Below are positions 17,765 through 24,833 of a stretch of 64,000 nt of DNA, in pieces. The notes beneath the pieces are model-generated. The model saw only the letters and a list, made by a program, of their open reading frames with translations. It did not search any database and was not told the origin of the DNA. The translations under genes and the position numbers were made by a program. The stretch spans positions 38,632-102,631 of the forward strand of contig DCKG01000032.1 of the NCBI GenBank assembly GCA_002320605.1, in the 5' to 3' direction. How positions within the stretch are numbered: position 1 is the stretch's first letter; every line of letters begins with the position of its first letter. This DNA comes from Bacteroidales bacterium UBA1680. GTDB taxonomy: Bacteria; Bacteroidota; Bacteroidia; Bacteroidales; UBA932.

Positions 17765-19297
17765 ATGAAATATTACGATAAATTAATATTTGAACTCTCC
17801 AAAGAGGGGAGAACCGGATATTCGCTTATGAGGAACGAGTGGACTGACTCAACGGACTCGATTCCTGCTGGGCTCAGGCGCAGCACTCCTGCAGCGCTGC
17901 CTCAGGTGAGCGAGGTGGACGTCGTGCGTCACTATACTAACCTGTCGCAGATGAATTTCGGCGTAGATACCGGTTTCTATCCGCTTGGCAGCTGCACGAT
18001 GAAATACAATCCAAAGATAAATGAAGAGATTGCAGGGATGAAGGGCTTCCAGAGCCTACATCCGTTGCAGCCTGCTTCGACCGTGCAAGGTGCTCTTCAA
18101 GTATATTACGAGATGGACAAATTCCTCGCAGAACTGACCGGGATGGCTTATTTCACGTTCAATCCATGCGCAGGCGCTCACGGAGAGCTGACTGGCCTCA
18201 TGATAATGCGCCAGTACCATCTGCTTCGGGGAGATCTGAAACGTACTAAGGTGATAGTCCCAGACAGTGCTCACGGCACCAATCCTGCCAGCGCAGCTGT
18301 CTGTGGCCTTGATGTCGTTGTCGTCAAATCCAATGCCGACGGCCTAGTGGACGTTGAGGATCTGAAACCTCTGCTCGGCGATGATGTGGCGGGGATCATG
18401 ATGACGAATCCGAACACCTTGGGACTCTTCGAGAAAGAAATCCTCGAAATCGCGGAACTGGTTCACGGCTGCGGAGGACTGCTTTATTACGACGGAGCCA
18501 ACATGAATCCGCTTCTTGGAGTCGCGCGTCCGGGTGACATGGGATTTGACATATTGCATCTGAACCTGCACAAGTCGTTCTCCACCCCTCATGGCGGTGG
18601 CGGTCCTGGCTCAGGCCCGGTAGGCGTTTGCGAGAAACTTGTGCCATATCTTCCTGTCCCTGGGGTAGTAAAAACTTCTGCTGGCAGCTTCGCAGTAATT
18701 GGCCGCGCTGGCGCTGGGAAGTCAAATACTGCCAAGAATGCAGGAGGCTGCTCCGAGAGTGCTGGCGAAGTGTCTGGATTCCTCGGAAACTTCCTTGTGA
18801 TTCTCAGGGCATACGCCTACATCCTCATGATCGGCAAGCAGAATGTCAAGTTGTTGGGCAAATTGGCCTCTCTGAATGCTAACTACGTCAAGGAAATCTT
18901 GAAAGACAGCTATAAGCTTCCTATTCCTTCGGTCTGCAAGCACGAATTCGTATTCGACGGGCTGATTGATGACGGTGCTTCCAAATCTTCTGACGGCAAG
19001 GGCGCGACTACGCTCGATGTTGCTAAGAGGCTTCTGGACTACGGTTTCCATGCGCCTACTATCTATTTCCCTCTGCTTTTCCATCAGGCCCTGATGATCG
19101 AGCCTACGGAGACCGAGTCGAAAGAGACGCTGGATGCTTTCATCGACGTGATGAAGAAAATAGCTACTGAGGCTGCCGAGAATCCTGATTTGTTGAAGAC
19201 CGCTCCTCACGATACTCCGATCTCCAGGCCTGACGAGGTGAGGGCTGCCCGACATACTATCTTGAAATATCGAGATGAAGAGACGACTCCTAAATAA
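17765..19297 (+). CDS. gcvPB: Glycine dehydrogenase (decarboxylating) subunit 2
   Basis: This is the C-terminal, PLP-binding half of the split P protein, 510 residues. The cofactor lysine sits in HLNLHKSFSTPHGGGGPG at about residue 270, followed by the glycine-rich loop that closes the active site. Other marks are FYPLGSCTMKYNPKIN, AGAHGELTGL and DSAHGTNPASA. A short segment around residues 305-330 (SAGSFAVIGRAGAGKSN) is less regular but the frame is intact. With gcvPA it forms a heterotetramer. It is the last gene of the gcv cluster; the oxidoreductase follows after 8 bases. Confidence 0.97.
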   Translation: MKYYDKLIFELSKEGRTGYSLMRNEWTDSTDSIPAGLRRSTPAALPQVSEVDVVRHYTNLSQMNFGVDTGFYPLGSCTMKYNPKINEEIAGMKGFQSLHPLQPASTVQGALQVYYEMDKFLAELTGMAYFTFNPCAGAHGELTGLMIMRQYHLLRGDLKRTKVIVPDSAHGTNPASAAVCGLDVVVVKSNADGLVDVEDLKPLLGDDVAGIMMTNPNTLGLFEKEILEIAELVHGCGGLLYYDGANMNPLLGVARPGDMGFDILHLNLHKSFSTPHGGGGPGSGPVGVCEKLVPYLPVPGVVKTSAGSFAVIGRAGAGKSNTAKNAGGCSESAGEVSGFLGNFLVILRAYAYILMIGKQNVKLLGKLASLNANYVKEILKDSYKLPIPSVCKHEFVFDGLIDDGASKSSDGKGATTLDVAKRLLDYGFHAPTIYFPLLFHQALMIEPTETESKETLDAFIDVMKKIATEAAENPDLLKTAPHDTPISRPDEVRAARHTILKYRDEETTPK

Positions 19298-19305
19298 TTA
19301 ATAGC

Positions 19306-20673
19306 ATGAGTAAAAAAATTTCTAGAAGAGACTTCATGAGTTATTCGGCTCTAGGTCTCGCGAGCTTAACGATTCTGCCAAGCTGGACTATTTCAGACGG
19401 GCCGCAGAAAGGGAAGAAAATTGCGCCAAGCGACATGATCGTTCTTGGATTCATCGGACTTGGCAGGCAAGGGAGGAGTGATTTCAATAGCTTCTCCGCT
19501 TGCCCTGGCGTTCAGGTGGCAGCATGCTGCGACGTGGATTCCATCAAGCGTGAACGCTTCAGAAGGGATGTCACTAAGTGGCAGAAGGAGAATGGAATGA
19601 ACGAGCGTTGCGACATGTATGAGTTCTACCAGGACCTCCTCGAAAGAAGAGACATCGATGCGGTCGGCATTGAAACTCCTGATCACTGGCACGCCCTGAT
19701 TACGATTGGTGCGGTTGATGCTGGCAAGGATGTATATTTGCAGAAGCCTCAGGCCTACACCATCACTGAGGGTCTTGCCGTTCAGACCGCTGTTAGGCAC
19801 AATGGCAGAGTTTTGCAGATGGGAAGCCAGCAGCGTTCCAGCGCAGAGTTCCAGCAAGCCATTAAGATGATCCGTGAGAAGGCAATCGGCCACATAGACA
19901 AGATCTATGCTAGGGTTGGAGATCCACCAAAGCCTTTCGACCTTCCTGAAATGCCAGTGCCTGCTAATCTGAATTTCAACATGTGGCTTGGGCCTCTCAA
20001 TGATCCGAAGATCCATTATCATTCAGACATCTGCCCTGTTGTCTCCCTCGATCCTCCTCAGGACGAGCAGCTCTGGGGCGCTTGGCGTTGGTACTGCGAG
20101 ACCGGGAACGGCTATCCTGCTGACTGGGGCGCTCACATGTACGACATCGCCCAGGCTGCACTTGGAATGGATGGCTCAGGCCCAGTGGAATTCATTCCTA
20201 AGGGATACAACGGTGCCGAGCATGACACTATGAAATATGCCAACGGCGTGGTGATGACAGAGCAGCCTTTCGACGAGGAGAAGCCTGATTGGCAGGGTCT
20301 CAAGTTCATTGGCGACAAAGGCTGGATCAAGGTTGCGAGAGGCTATATCGAGTGCTCTGATCCTAAACTTCTGAAGAAGAGCCAGGAAGAGGTTAAGGCC
20401 GGCCAGTACGAGGTCAGCTCTCCTCACATGCAGAACTTCCTGGATGCGATTCGTGATCATAAGGATCCTATCGCTCCTGTCGAGTGCGGAACCAGCACGA
20501 ACACTCTCTGCTGCCTGACGAACATCGCCCGCGAGCTTAACCGTCCGGTTCACTGGAATCCGGCGACCCTCAGCTTCGAAGGTGATAAGGAAGCTGCCCA
20601 TCACAGGCTGTACTACTACGACTACCGTCGCCCGTACAAGCTCCCTTACATCGACACTCGCAACAATCTTTAG
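19306..20673 (+). CDS. Gfo/Idh/MocA-family oxidoreductase with Tat-like leader
   Basis: This is a probable NAD(P)-dependent sugar or polyol oxidoreductase of 455 residues. The N-terminus has a twin-arginine leader (SRRDFMSYSALGLASLTIL), so the folded protein is likely exported. A Rossmann motif follows (VLGFIGLGRQGRSDF), then the family motif for the substrate site (DVYLQKPQAYTITEG) and a C-terminal alpha/beta domain (GNGYPADWGAHMYDIAQ). Exported members are frequent in Bacteroidota and some act as glycosidase-like or oxidising enzymes on glycans. It may be read with the gcv genes given the 8-base gap, but a functional link is not evident. The substrate is unknown. Confidence 0.88.
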   Translation: MSKKISRRDFMSYSALGLASLTILPSWTISDGPQKGKKIAPSDMIVLGFIGLGRQGRSDFNSFSACPGVQVAACCDVDSIKRERFRRDVTKWQKENGMNERCDMYEFYQDLLERRDIDAVGIETPDHWHALITIGAVDAGKDVYLQKPQAYTITEGLAVQTAVRHNGRVLQMGSQQRSSAEFQQAIKMIREKAIGHIDKIYARVGDPPKPFDLPEMPVPANLNFNMWLGPLNDPKIHYHSDICPVVSLDPPQDEQLWGAWRWYCETGNGYPADWGAHMYDIAQAALGMDGSGPVEFIPKGYNGAEHDTMKYANGVVMTEQPFDEEKPDWQGLKFIGDKGWIKVARGYIECSDPKLLKKSQEEVKAGQYEVSSPHMQNFLDAIRDHKDPIAPVECGTSTNTLCCLTNIARELNRPVHWNPATLSFEGDKEAAHHRLYYYDYRRPYKLPYIDTRNNL

Positions 20674-20675
20674 GA

Positions 20676-20820
20676 GTATGAGCGTGAGGTAATGCCTTTG
20701 GAAATATTGATAATGAATATGTTGCAGAGGCTTACCTCACGCTCTGTCAATGTAGGGTATGAGCGTGAGATAGTGTCTCTGGAAATATTGATAATGAATA
20801 TGTTGCGTAGGCCGACCCCG
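20676..20820. repeat. Tandem 81-nt hairpin repeat (two copies)
   Basis: A 50-base unit occurs at 20676-20725 and again at 20757-20806, 81 bases apart. The core TGGAAATATTGATAATGAAT is identical in both. Each unit starts with GAGCGTGAG and is closed by an inverted copy downstream. In copy 1, GAGCGTGAGGTAA (20680-20692) pairs perfectly with TTACCTCACGCTC (20732-20744), extended by GCCT/AGGC. In copy 2 the arms are diverged but partly pair. The tract lies between the oxidoreductase stop and the tRNA-Ala promoter. Confidence 0.85.
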
Positions 20821-20870
20821 CGCTCAAGGCTTTTTGCGAATATGAAATTTGCATAAATTATTAAAAGGGA

Positions 20871-20900
20871 TTGCAGATTGACGGATTATTCCTATATTTG
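20871..20900 (+). promoter_or_regulatory. Promoter of tRNA-Ala
   Basis: TTG at 20871-20873 and TATATTTG at 20893-20900 are separated by 19 bases, the usual spacing for -33 and -7 elements in Bacteroidota. The tRNA starts 15 bases later. Confidence 0.7.
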
Positions 20901-20914
20901 CAATCCAAACCAAT

Positions 20915-20987
<73 letters not shown>

Positions 20988-20989
20988 CA

Positions 20990-21025
20990 AAAAAAGGCTT
21001 GCAATCTATTTGCGAGCCTTTTTTT
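20990..21025 (+). terminator. Terminator of tRNA-Ala
   Basis: AAGGCTTGCAA pairs with TTGCGAGCCTT (one mismatch) around a five-base loop, followed by seven T. It starts three bases after the tRNA. Confidence 0.8.
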
Positions 21026-21073
21026 GAATCTACTTCAATCCCCACGCCTCGCAAATCCCGAGCGCCCCAGCCC

Positions 21074-21159
21074 GTCATCCTGAACGCCCCTCCACGTCAT
21101 CCTGAACTTGTTTCAGGATATAGGCCTTCGATAATATAGATTCTTTCGTCAGGATGACA
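21074..21159. repeat. REP-like cluster of GTCATCCTGAAC palindromes
   Basis: GTCATCCTGAAC occurs at 21074-21085 and 21096-21107. The second copy pairs with TTCAGGAT (21112-21119) to form an 8-base stem. GTCAGGATGAC at 21149-21159 is a further inverted copy. Words of this kind are common dispersed intergenic repeats in many bacterial genomes. Confidence 0.7.
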
Positions 21160-21207
21160 GGTTAGTTATTTCGTAATACTGCAACCAATGAGCGAATATC
21201 AGTCCGA

Positions 21208-21353
21208 ATGCTTTTGCCGCGCGAACCAATCCCAAGTGCAAGGCTCTCCAGCGTGGTACGCCATGCAAACCCCCTCCATGTCATCATGGTGTTTGCATAC
21301 CCACATTAATTACGGCCACTCCAGGGCCACACTACCTCGCGCGGCAAATGCAT
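21208..21353. ncRNA. Candidate structured element of five nested helices
   Basis: Five inverted-repeat pairs are strictly nested: TTTGCCGCGCGA (21213-21224) with TCGCGCGGCAAA (21337-21348), extended by ATGC/GCAT; GGCTCT (21242-21247) with AGGGCC (21323-21328); GTGG (21253-21256) with CCAC (21316-21319); ATGCAAAC (21263-21270) with GTTTGCAT (21291-21298); CCATG (21276-21280) with CATGG (21285-21289). The strand, if transcribed, is unknown. It could be a structured RNA or a fold-back DNA element. Confidence 0.4.
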
Positions 21354-21636
21354 GATGCGCCATACAGCATGCCGCTGCCAGAGACGGTTGTGCTCTTGTG
21401 CTGGCTCTCTGGTTGATCCGCTCGGAGGATTTGTCCGCCGAAGCCGTGGCCTCTAAACGATGTCGTATTTTTTAACAATTACTGGCAAGTGGCGACGCAT
21501 AGTAGCCGTTTGTCCGGGCCCATGGCGCATCCGAGGAGGCGTTCATCCAAAGGCACTCACGTATTCGTAATTAAATTTTTAAGCACAGGGTTTTGCATCT
21601 GACCTGAAAAACGCCCACAGAAGTGAGCGAATGGAT

Positions 21637-21864
21637 TCAAAAATCATCTTCTGATATACTGGCTTTTAAGAGTTCTTTATGCAGATAGCCACCAATTACA
21701 TCGTATGAGAATGATTTCTCATGTACTATTGGTACTGTAGACAGTCTCACTTTTGCTATTCCGGATTCAAAAAAAGCGATGTCATCCCTTGATACGGAAA
21801 ACTGTGCAATCGCACTTAATTCTGAAACAGGAATCATGACATTGTTAACGAAAAAACCTCTCAC
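21637..21864 (-). CDS. Possible small hypothetical protein
   Basis: This is a 75-codon open frame with no recognisable domain. The GTG at 21864 falls within the terminator hairpin of the upstream ATPase gene, so the ATG at 21837 (66 residues) would be a better start if the gene is real. The frame has an ordinary amino-acid mix and no membrane segment. It may be a chance frame or the remnant of a larger gene in this degraded flank. Confidence 0.25.
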   Translation of the reverse strand: MRGFFVNNVMIPVSELSAIAQFSVSRDDIAFFESGIAKVRLSTVPIVHEKSFSYDVIGGYLHKELLKASISEDDF

Positions 21865-21880
21865 GTTTCCGGGAGAGGTT
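21849..21880 (-). terminator. Terminator of the DUF4143 ATPase gene
   Basis: On the minus strand AACCTCTC pairs perfectly with GAGAGGTT around a 10-base loop and is followed by a run of T. It lies about 40 bases after the ATPase stop codon. Confidence 0.75.
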
Positions 21881-21922
21881 TAGGAGAAGTGGCAGAATGG
21901 GCTACTGTTGGACAGTTATTGC

Positions 21923-23053
21923 CTATTCCACAAGGAATTCAAAGACGTTTGAGGGAGTGATTGTCTTGAACGTTGCTCCCTGGTAAGCTTCAGCGAAAGA
22001 TTTAGGGCAGGAGACGTTCTCTTCCGGATTCCATTTGAATTCGTAAGCAGTGATCTTCCCGTCTTCTTCCTCTATCAAATCAATCTCTTTCTTTGCTGTG
22101 GTTCTCCAGAAGTATCTGCTTGCAAAGGAACGGTCGTATTCGAGTTTTTTCATTCGTTCAGCCACCAGCCAGTTCTCCCACATATGGCCTACTTCCCGAT
22201 GGTCCCGAAGTTCAATGGGTGCAAAGTTCCCGATGATGGCGTTGCGGATACCCATGTCCCAAAAATAGATCTTCTTGTCGAATTTGAGCTCATTGCGAAG
22301 GTTGCGGGCAAAGGATGGGAGACGGAAGATAATGTAGCATTTCTCCAAGATGTCGATATACTTCTCGACAGTCTTGGAGTCGATGCGGATGAGATTTGCA
22401 ATCTCGTTGTAACTGACCTGGGAACCAATCTGGAATGCCAGAGCACGAAGCAGAGATTCCAACTTGTCTTGTTTGGCGATTCCCTTGATGTTGAGGACAT
22501 CTTTGTATAGATAACTATCCATCAGTTCTTTGAGTACGATCCGCTCCTCGCCGGGAGAGGTCACCACTTCCGGATAATTGCCGTAAAGAAGGCGTTGAGG
22601 CAGGAGGCGCGTTTGCTCCAACAGACTGGAATCATCCACCAACTCTTTGAAAGAAAGCGGGAAGAGTTTGAACTCTCGCTTGCGACCGGAGAGGGATTCG
22701 TTGACTTCTTCAGCCAGTTCGAAAGCAGAACTGCCTGTCGCGACTAGTCGGATATCCTTCATCTTGTCCGTCACGAGTTTTAGGACATTGCCGATATCGT
22801 CTATCTTTTGAGCCTCGTCAATGACCACAGTAGTTGCCTTGCCAAAGATAGCGCGAAGGCGGGTTGAGGTGGCGTCTTTGAGGATGGCGCGTACATCAGC
22901 CTCATCTCCATCCAGGAACAGGACATTTTCTTCACCAGAGAAGAGAGCCTCAGTGAGGGTGGATTTCCCTACCTGACGAGCCCCCATGATGGTGACAGCC
23001 TTCTTGCCGGCAAGGGCCTTACGGATGTTATCTTCGATGCTTCTATGGATCAT
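21923..23053 (-). CDS. AAA-family ATPase with DUF4143 domain
   Basis: This 376-residue cytoplasmic protein has an N-terminal ATPase domain with Walker A MGARQVGKSTL (about residue 23) and Walker B VVIDEAQKI (about residue 95), followed by a sensor-like LVATGSSAFEL. The C-terminal DUF4143 domain includes YKDVLNIKGI, SYNEIANLIRIDSKTVEKYI (winged-helix-like) and a nuclease-like end with KKEIDLIEEEDGKITAYEFK. Proteins of this pair are widespread in Bacteroidota and archaea and their role is not settled. The gene has its own promoter and terminator and stands alone between a gene-free tract and an integrase remnant. Confidence 0.9.
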   Translation of the reverse strand: MIHRSIEDNIRKALAGKKAVTIMGARQVGKSTLTEALFSGEENVLFLDGDEADVRAILKDATSTRLRAIFGKATTVVIDEAQKIDDIGNVLKLVTDKMKDIRLVATGSSAFELAEEVNESLSGRKREFKLFPLSFKELVDDSSLLEQTRLLPQRLLYGNYPEVVTSPGEERIVLKELMDSYLYKDVLNIKGIAKQDKLESLLRALAFQIGSQVSYNEIANLIRIDSKTVEKYIDILEKCYIIFRLPSFARNLRNELKFDKKIYFWDMGIRNAIIGNFAPIELRDHREVGHMWENWLVAERMKKLEYDRSFASRYFWRTTAKKEIDLIEEEDGKITAYEFKWNPEENVSCPKSFAEAYQGATFKTITPSNVFEFLVE

Positions 23054-23072
23054 GATGTACTTCTTTTTTGTG

Positions 23073-23103
23073 CAAAGATAAAGATTTGAGGATAAGATTC
23101 CAA
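23073..23103 (-). promoter_or_regulatory. Promoter of the DUF4143 ATPase gene
   Basis: On the minus strand TTG (23101-23103) and TATCTTTG (23073-23080) are 20 bases apart, a good -33/-7 pair. The ATG follows 19 bases after the -7 box. Confidence 0.7.
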
Positions 23104-23149
23104 GAATATTATGAAATTATCGGAATTAATTCCAAGAATAATGAAAGAT

Positions 23150-23275
23150 TCACGGAAATTTACAGCTCCCATTGAACTTGGTCATCGAGGCCGCCTTGAT
23201 ATCATTCACGATGTCTATGTAGGGTTTCATGGAAGAATAGTCGCTGTGGCCTGTCCATTTCATAACAATGTGTCT
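23150..23275 (-). pseudogene. C-terminal tail of a tyrosine integrase
   Basis: On the minus strand this frame reads HIVMKWTGHSDYSSMKPYID and continues to a stop at 23150. The motif WTGHSDY...MKPYI is the C-terminal end of Bacteroidota phage/element integrases, including the catalytic His region and the Tyr of MKPYI. The rest of the gene is missing: just upstream on that strand the sequence becomes the end of an IS3-like element. This is a dead remnant of an older mobile element. Confidence 0.75.
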
Positions 23276-23309
23276 TGTCCTGAAAAAAGTTGACAAAAAA
23301 AGAGAAGAA

Positions 23310-23675
23310 ATGAGGGCAGGAAAAGACAAAGAGAATTATGACAGGAATCTGCCGGAGGCGCTGCGGATGTATTTCCGAGAGGGGATGAACTATGCGCAAA
23401 TAAGCAGAAAAATTCCCTCGAACAGAGAAACAATTCGGATGTGGATTATTAACTTCAAGGGAGAATACGGAGAAAACTACGAGAGAGCCCTAAAAAAGAA
23501 TAACGAGGAGAAGGACGCCCACGCATCTCGAGCGGAGCTGCTCCGGGAAATATCCGACCTTCGGAAAAAGCTGAAGGCGAAGACAGTGGAGGCTGACCTG
23601 TACAATGAGATGATCAAGATCGCGGAGGAGGAGTTCAAGATTCCGATAAGAAAAAAACGAGGTGCCGAGCAGTGA
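23310..23675 (+). CDS. IS3-family transposase OrfA
   Basis: This is the DNA-binding first protein of an IS3-type element, about 121 residues from the ATG at 23310 (the frame is open from 23268). It has a helix-turn-helix (EGMNYAQISRKIPSNRETIR) at about residues 30-50 and a leucine-rich coiled coil (ELLREISDLRKKLKAKTVEA) at about 80-100, the usual OrfA layout. It overlaps orfB by GTGA at 23672, which suits translational coupling or frameshifting. The rest of the element is truncated, so it is probably inert. Confidence 0.8.
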   Translation: MRAGKDKENYDRNLPEALRMYFREGMNYAQISRKIPSNRETIRMWIINFKGEYGENYERALKKNNEEKDAHASRAELLREISDLRKKLKAKTVEADLYNEMIKIAEEEFKIPIRKKRGAEQ

Positions 23676-24003
23676 GGATCCTGCACGCACAGACAGGTCG
23701 GACGCACAGCGTCAGCGGGATGTGCGGACTGTTAGGCACAAGCAGACAGGCCTATTACAAGAAGGACGACTTGAAATGCATGGTGACGTACGCACTGGAG
23801 GAGTTTGTGGTCCAGTTCGCAAAAGAGGTACGAGCGAAGGATCCGGGGATAGGTGGGAAGAAGATCTGGCACATGTACATGCAGGGCCTTGGCCGGCAGT
23901 ACGGAATAGGGCGCGACAGGTTCTACGCCATACTGGACGGGCACGGGATGAAGTTGACGCAGAAGAGGCGGAAGCCTCGCACGAGTAGAGTGACGCATTG
24001 TCA
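23672..24003 (+). pseudogene. IS3-family transposase OrfB, truncated
   Basis: Only the N-terminal part of OrfB remains: HSVSGMCGLLGTSRQAYYKK, then AKDPGIGGKKIWHMYM and GRDRFYAILDGHGM, a normal start for IS3 OrfB including the HTH_21 region. A full protein has about 280 residues with an rve integrase domain and a DDE triad, all absent here. The open frame runs on to a stop at 24031 only because it crosses into the hsdS recombination site. Confidence 0.8.
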
Positions 24004-24006
24004 AAG

Positions 24007-24762
24007 TCAGGAAGAGCATCGCGATAAATGATTATTTAGCTGCCTGACGGATACCTGGCCGTTCATCAAGAGCGGCAGAAGCTCGTTGCGCAGGTTTCGA
24101 AGTTCTGCGGTCTGTTTGTTCTCTTTGTATATATTCGCATAGATTGGACTAACTATAGAAGAAAATTGTTGAATAACCGCAGTAGGAATCCTTACTGTAG
24201 GGACTTGTTTGAGAGCCTCCATAACAAGACAACGTATTGTGCTTCCCATCGCAGCCTTATCCGCTAGCAATTGAATTTCAGTGCTTCGAAGGAGAGAATA
24301 TAAGAACACTGGAGAAGTGTTATCTTGAGCTCTAAGAGTGAAAGATGTCTCGCTTATATTCCAATTTTTCGGTGGCTCTTGGATAAAATATGTTCTGCCA
24401 ATAGTACCGATTGCACTGAAAATGATATCACCTACACGAAGTTGAGACCTCGCATTAATCTTTTTCAAAGCCACATCATCACATCTATCACAGTTCTCCC
24501 AATCTATGTCAGTCCCGGTCAAGGACTTTATGGTAATATAGAAGTTCTCGCCATTACCAAGCACGAAGTTTGACCGAGGATTCAATCCATTTGTGATTCG
24601 ACCAATATAGTAATCAATTCTACAGTTACCCCATCCTTCCGGCAATTCTCTTTTCAGCACTTCGTTCCAGACCATCTTTCCGCCGGAGGACTTATACGGC
24701 TTACCGTTTTCGTCAGGAAAGTCGAACTGAACGAACCAGTAGTCGTACAGCTGGCGGGCCAT
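24007..24762 (-). CDS. Silent hsdS 3' half-gene (TRD2-B)
   Basis: This 251-codon frame is the second half of a Type I specificity subunit without a first half. It starts at the central conserved region (MARQLYDYWFVQFDFPDENG), then a target-recognition domain that differs from the one in the expressed hsdS (WGNCRIDYYIGRITNGLNP), and ends with the conserved NELLPLLMNGQVSVRQLNNHL. Recombination sites flank it at 24024-24066 and 24671-24781 in opposite orientation. It has no ribosome-binding region or promoter of its own, so it is a storage cassette. Joining it to a first half would change half of the DNA target. Confidence 0.85.
   Translation of the reverse strand: MARQLYDYWFVQFDFPDENGKPYKSSGGKMVWNEVLKRELPEGWGNCRIDYYIGRITNGLNPRSNFVLGNGENFYITIKSLTGTDIDWENCDRCDDVALKKINARSQLRVGDIIFSAIGTIGRTYFIQEPPKNWNISETSFTLRAQDNTSPVFLYSLLRSTEIQLLADKAAMGSTIRCLVMEALKQVPTVRIPTAVIQQFSSIVSPIYANIYKENKQTAELRNLRNELLPLLMNGQVSVRQLNNHLSRCSS
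24024..24066 (+). repeat. hsdS recombination site a
   Basis: The core ATAAATGATTATTTAG is at 24024-24039, followed by GCTGCCTGACGGATA. The segment 24024-24066 matches site c at 27821-27863 with one difference. It is inverted relative to sites b and d. The few codons to its left (KVRKSIA before INDYLAA) look like the end of a further first half-gene. Confidence 0.85.
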
Positions 24763-24781
24763 GGCCTCTAAATAATCATTT
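24671..24781 (-). repeat. hsdS recombination site b with 111-bp conserved flank
   Basis: These 111 bases are identical by eye to 28429-28539. They encode the conserved central region of HsdS. The core at 24768-24781, read on the minus strand, is AAATGATTATTTAG (14 of the 16 bases). Confidence 0.85.
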
Positions 24782-24833
24782 TGCAGAGTGCCGGAGGGTG
24801 TTATCTTATATGCTTTTCAAAACAAGAAAACGT

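Larger units (their letters stand above)
21026..21636. other. Gene-free tract with palindromes and a nested fold
   Basis: No credible coding frame is seen in these 610 bases. They hold a REP-like palindrome cluster at 21074-21159, a nested inverted-repeat structure at 21208-21353, and two further hairpins: CCAGAGA (21378-21384) with TCTCTGG (21406-21412), and CGGAGGA (21423-21429) with TCCGCCG (21434-21440). The part from 21200 to 21560 looks richer in G and C than its surroundings. Confidence 0.6.
23264..24003 (+). mobile_element. Truncated IS3-family insertion sequence
   Basis: The segment holds an intact-looking orfA and the first third of orfB of an IS3-type element. The left end is near the sequence TGTCCTGAAAAAAGTTGAC within an old integrase gene. 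The right end is missing: at about 24003 the sequence changes to hsdS-related DNA. With no DDE domain the copy cannot move by itself. Ends are estimated; no terminal inverted repeat pair remains to fix them. Confidence 0.7.

Noticed and set aside
20676..20820. CRISPR array
   Set aside because: Only two units, each with an internal hairpin and similar spacer-like parts; no cas genes are present.
21208..21353. Retron ncRNA
   Set aside because: Nested repeats recall msr-msd, but no reverse transcriptase gene is nearby.
23111..23293. Plus-strand open frame of 60 codons
   Set aside because: It is antisense to the integrase remnant, whose protein motif is convincing.
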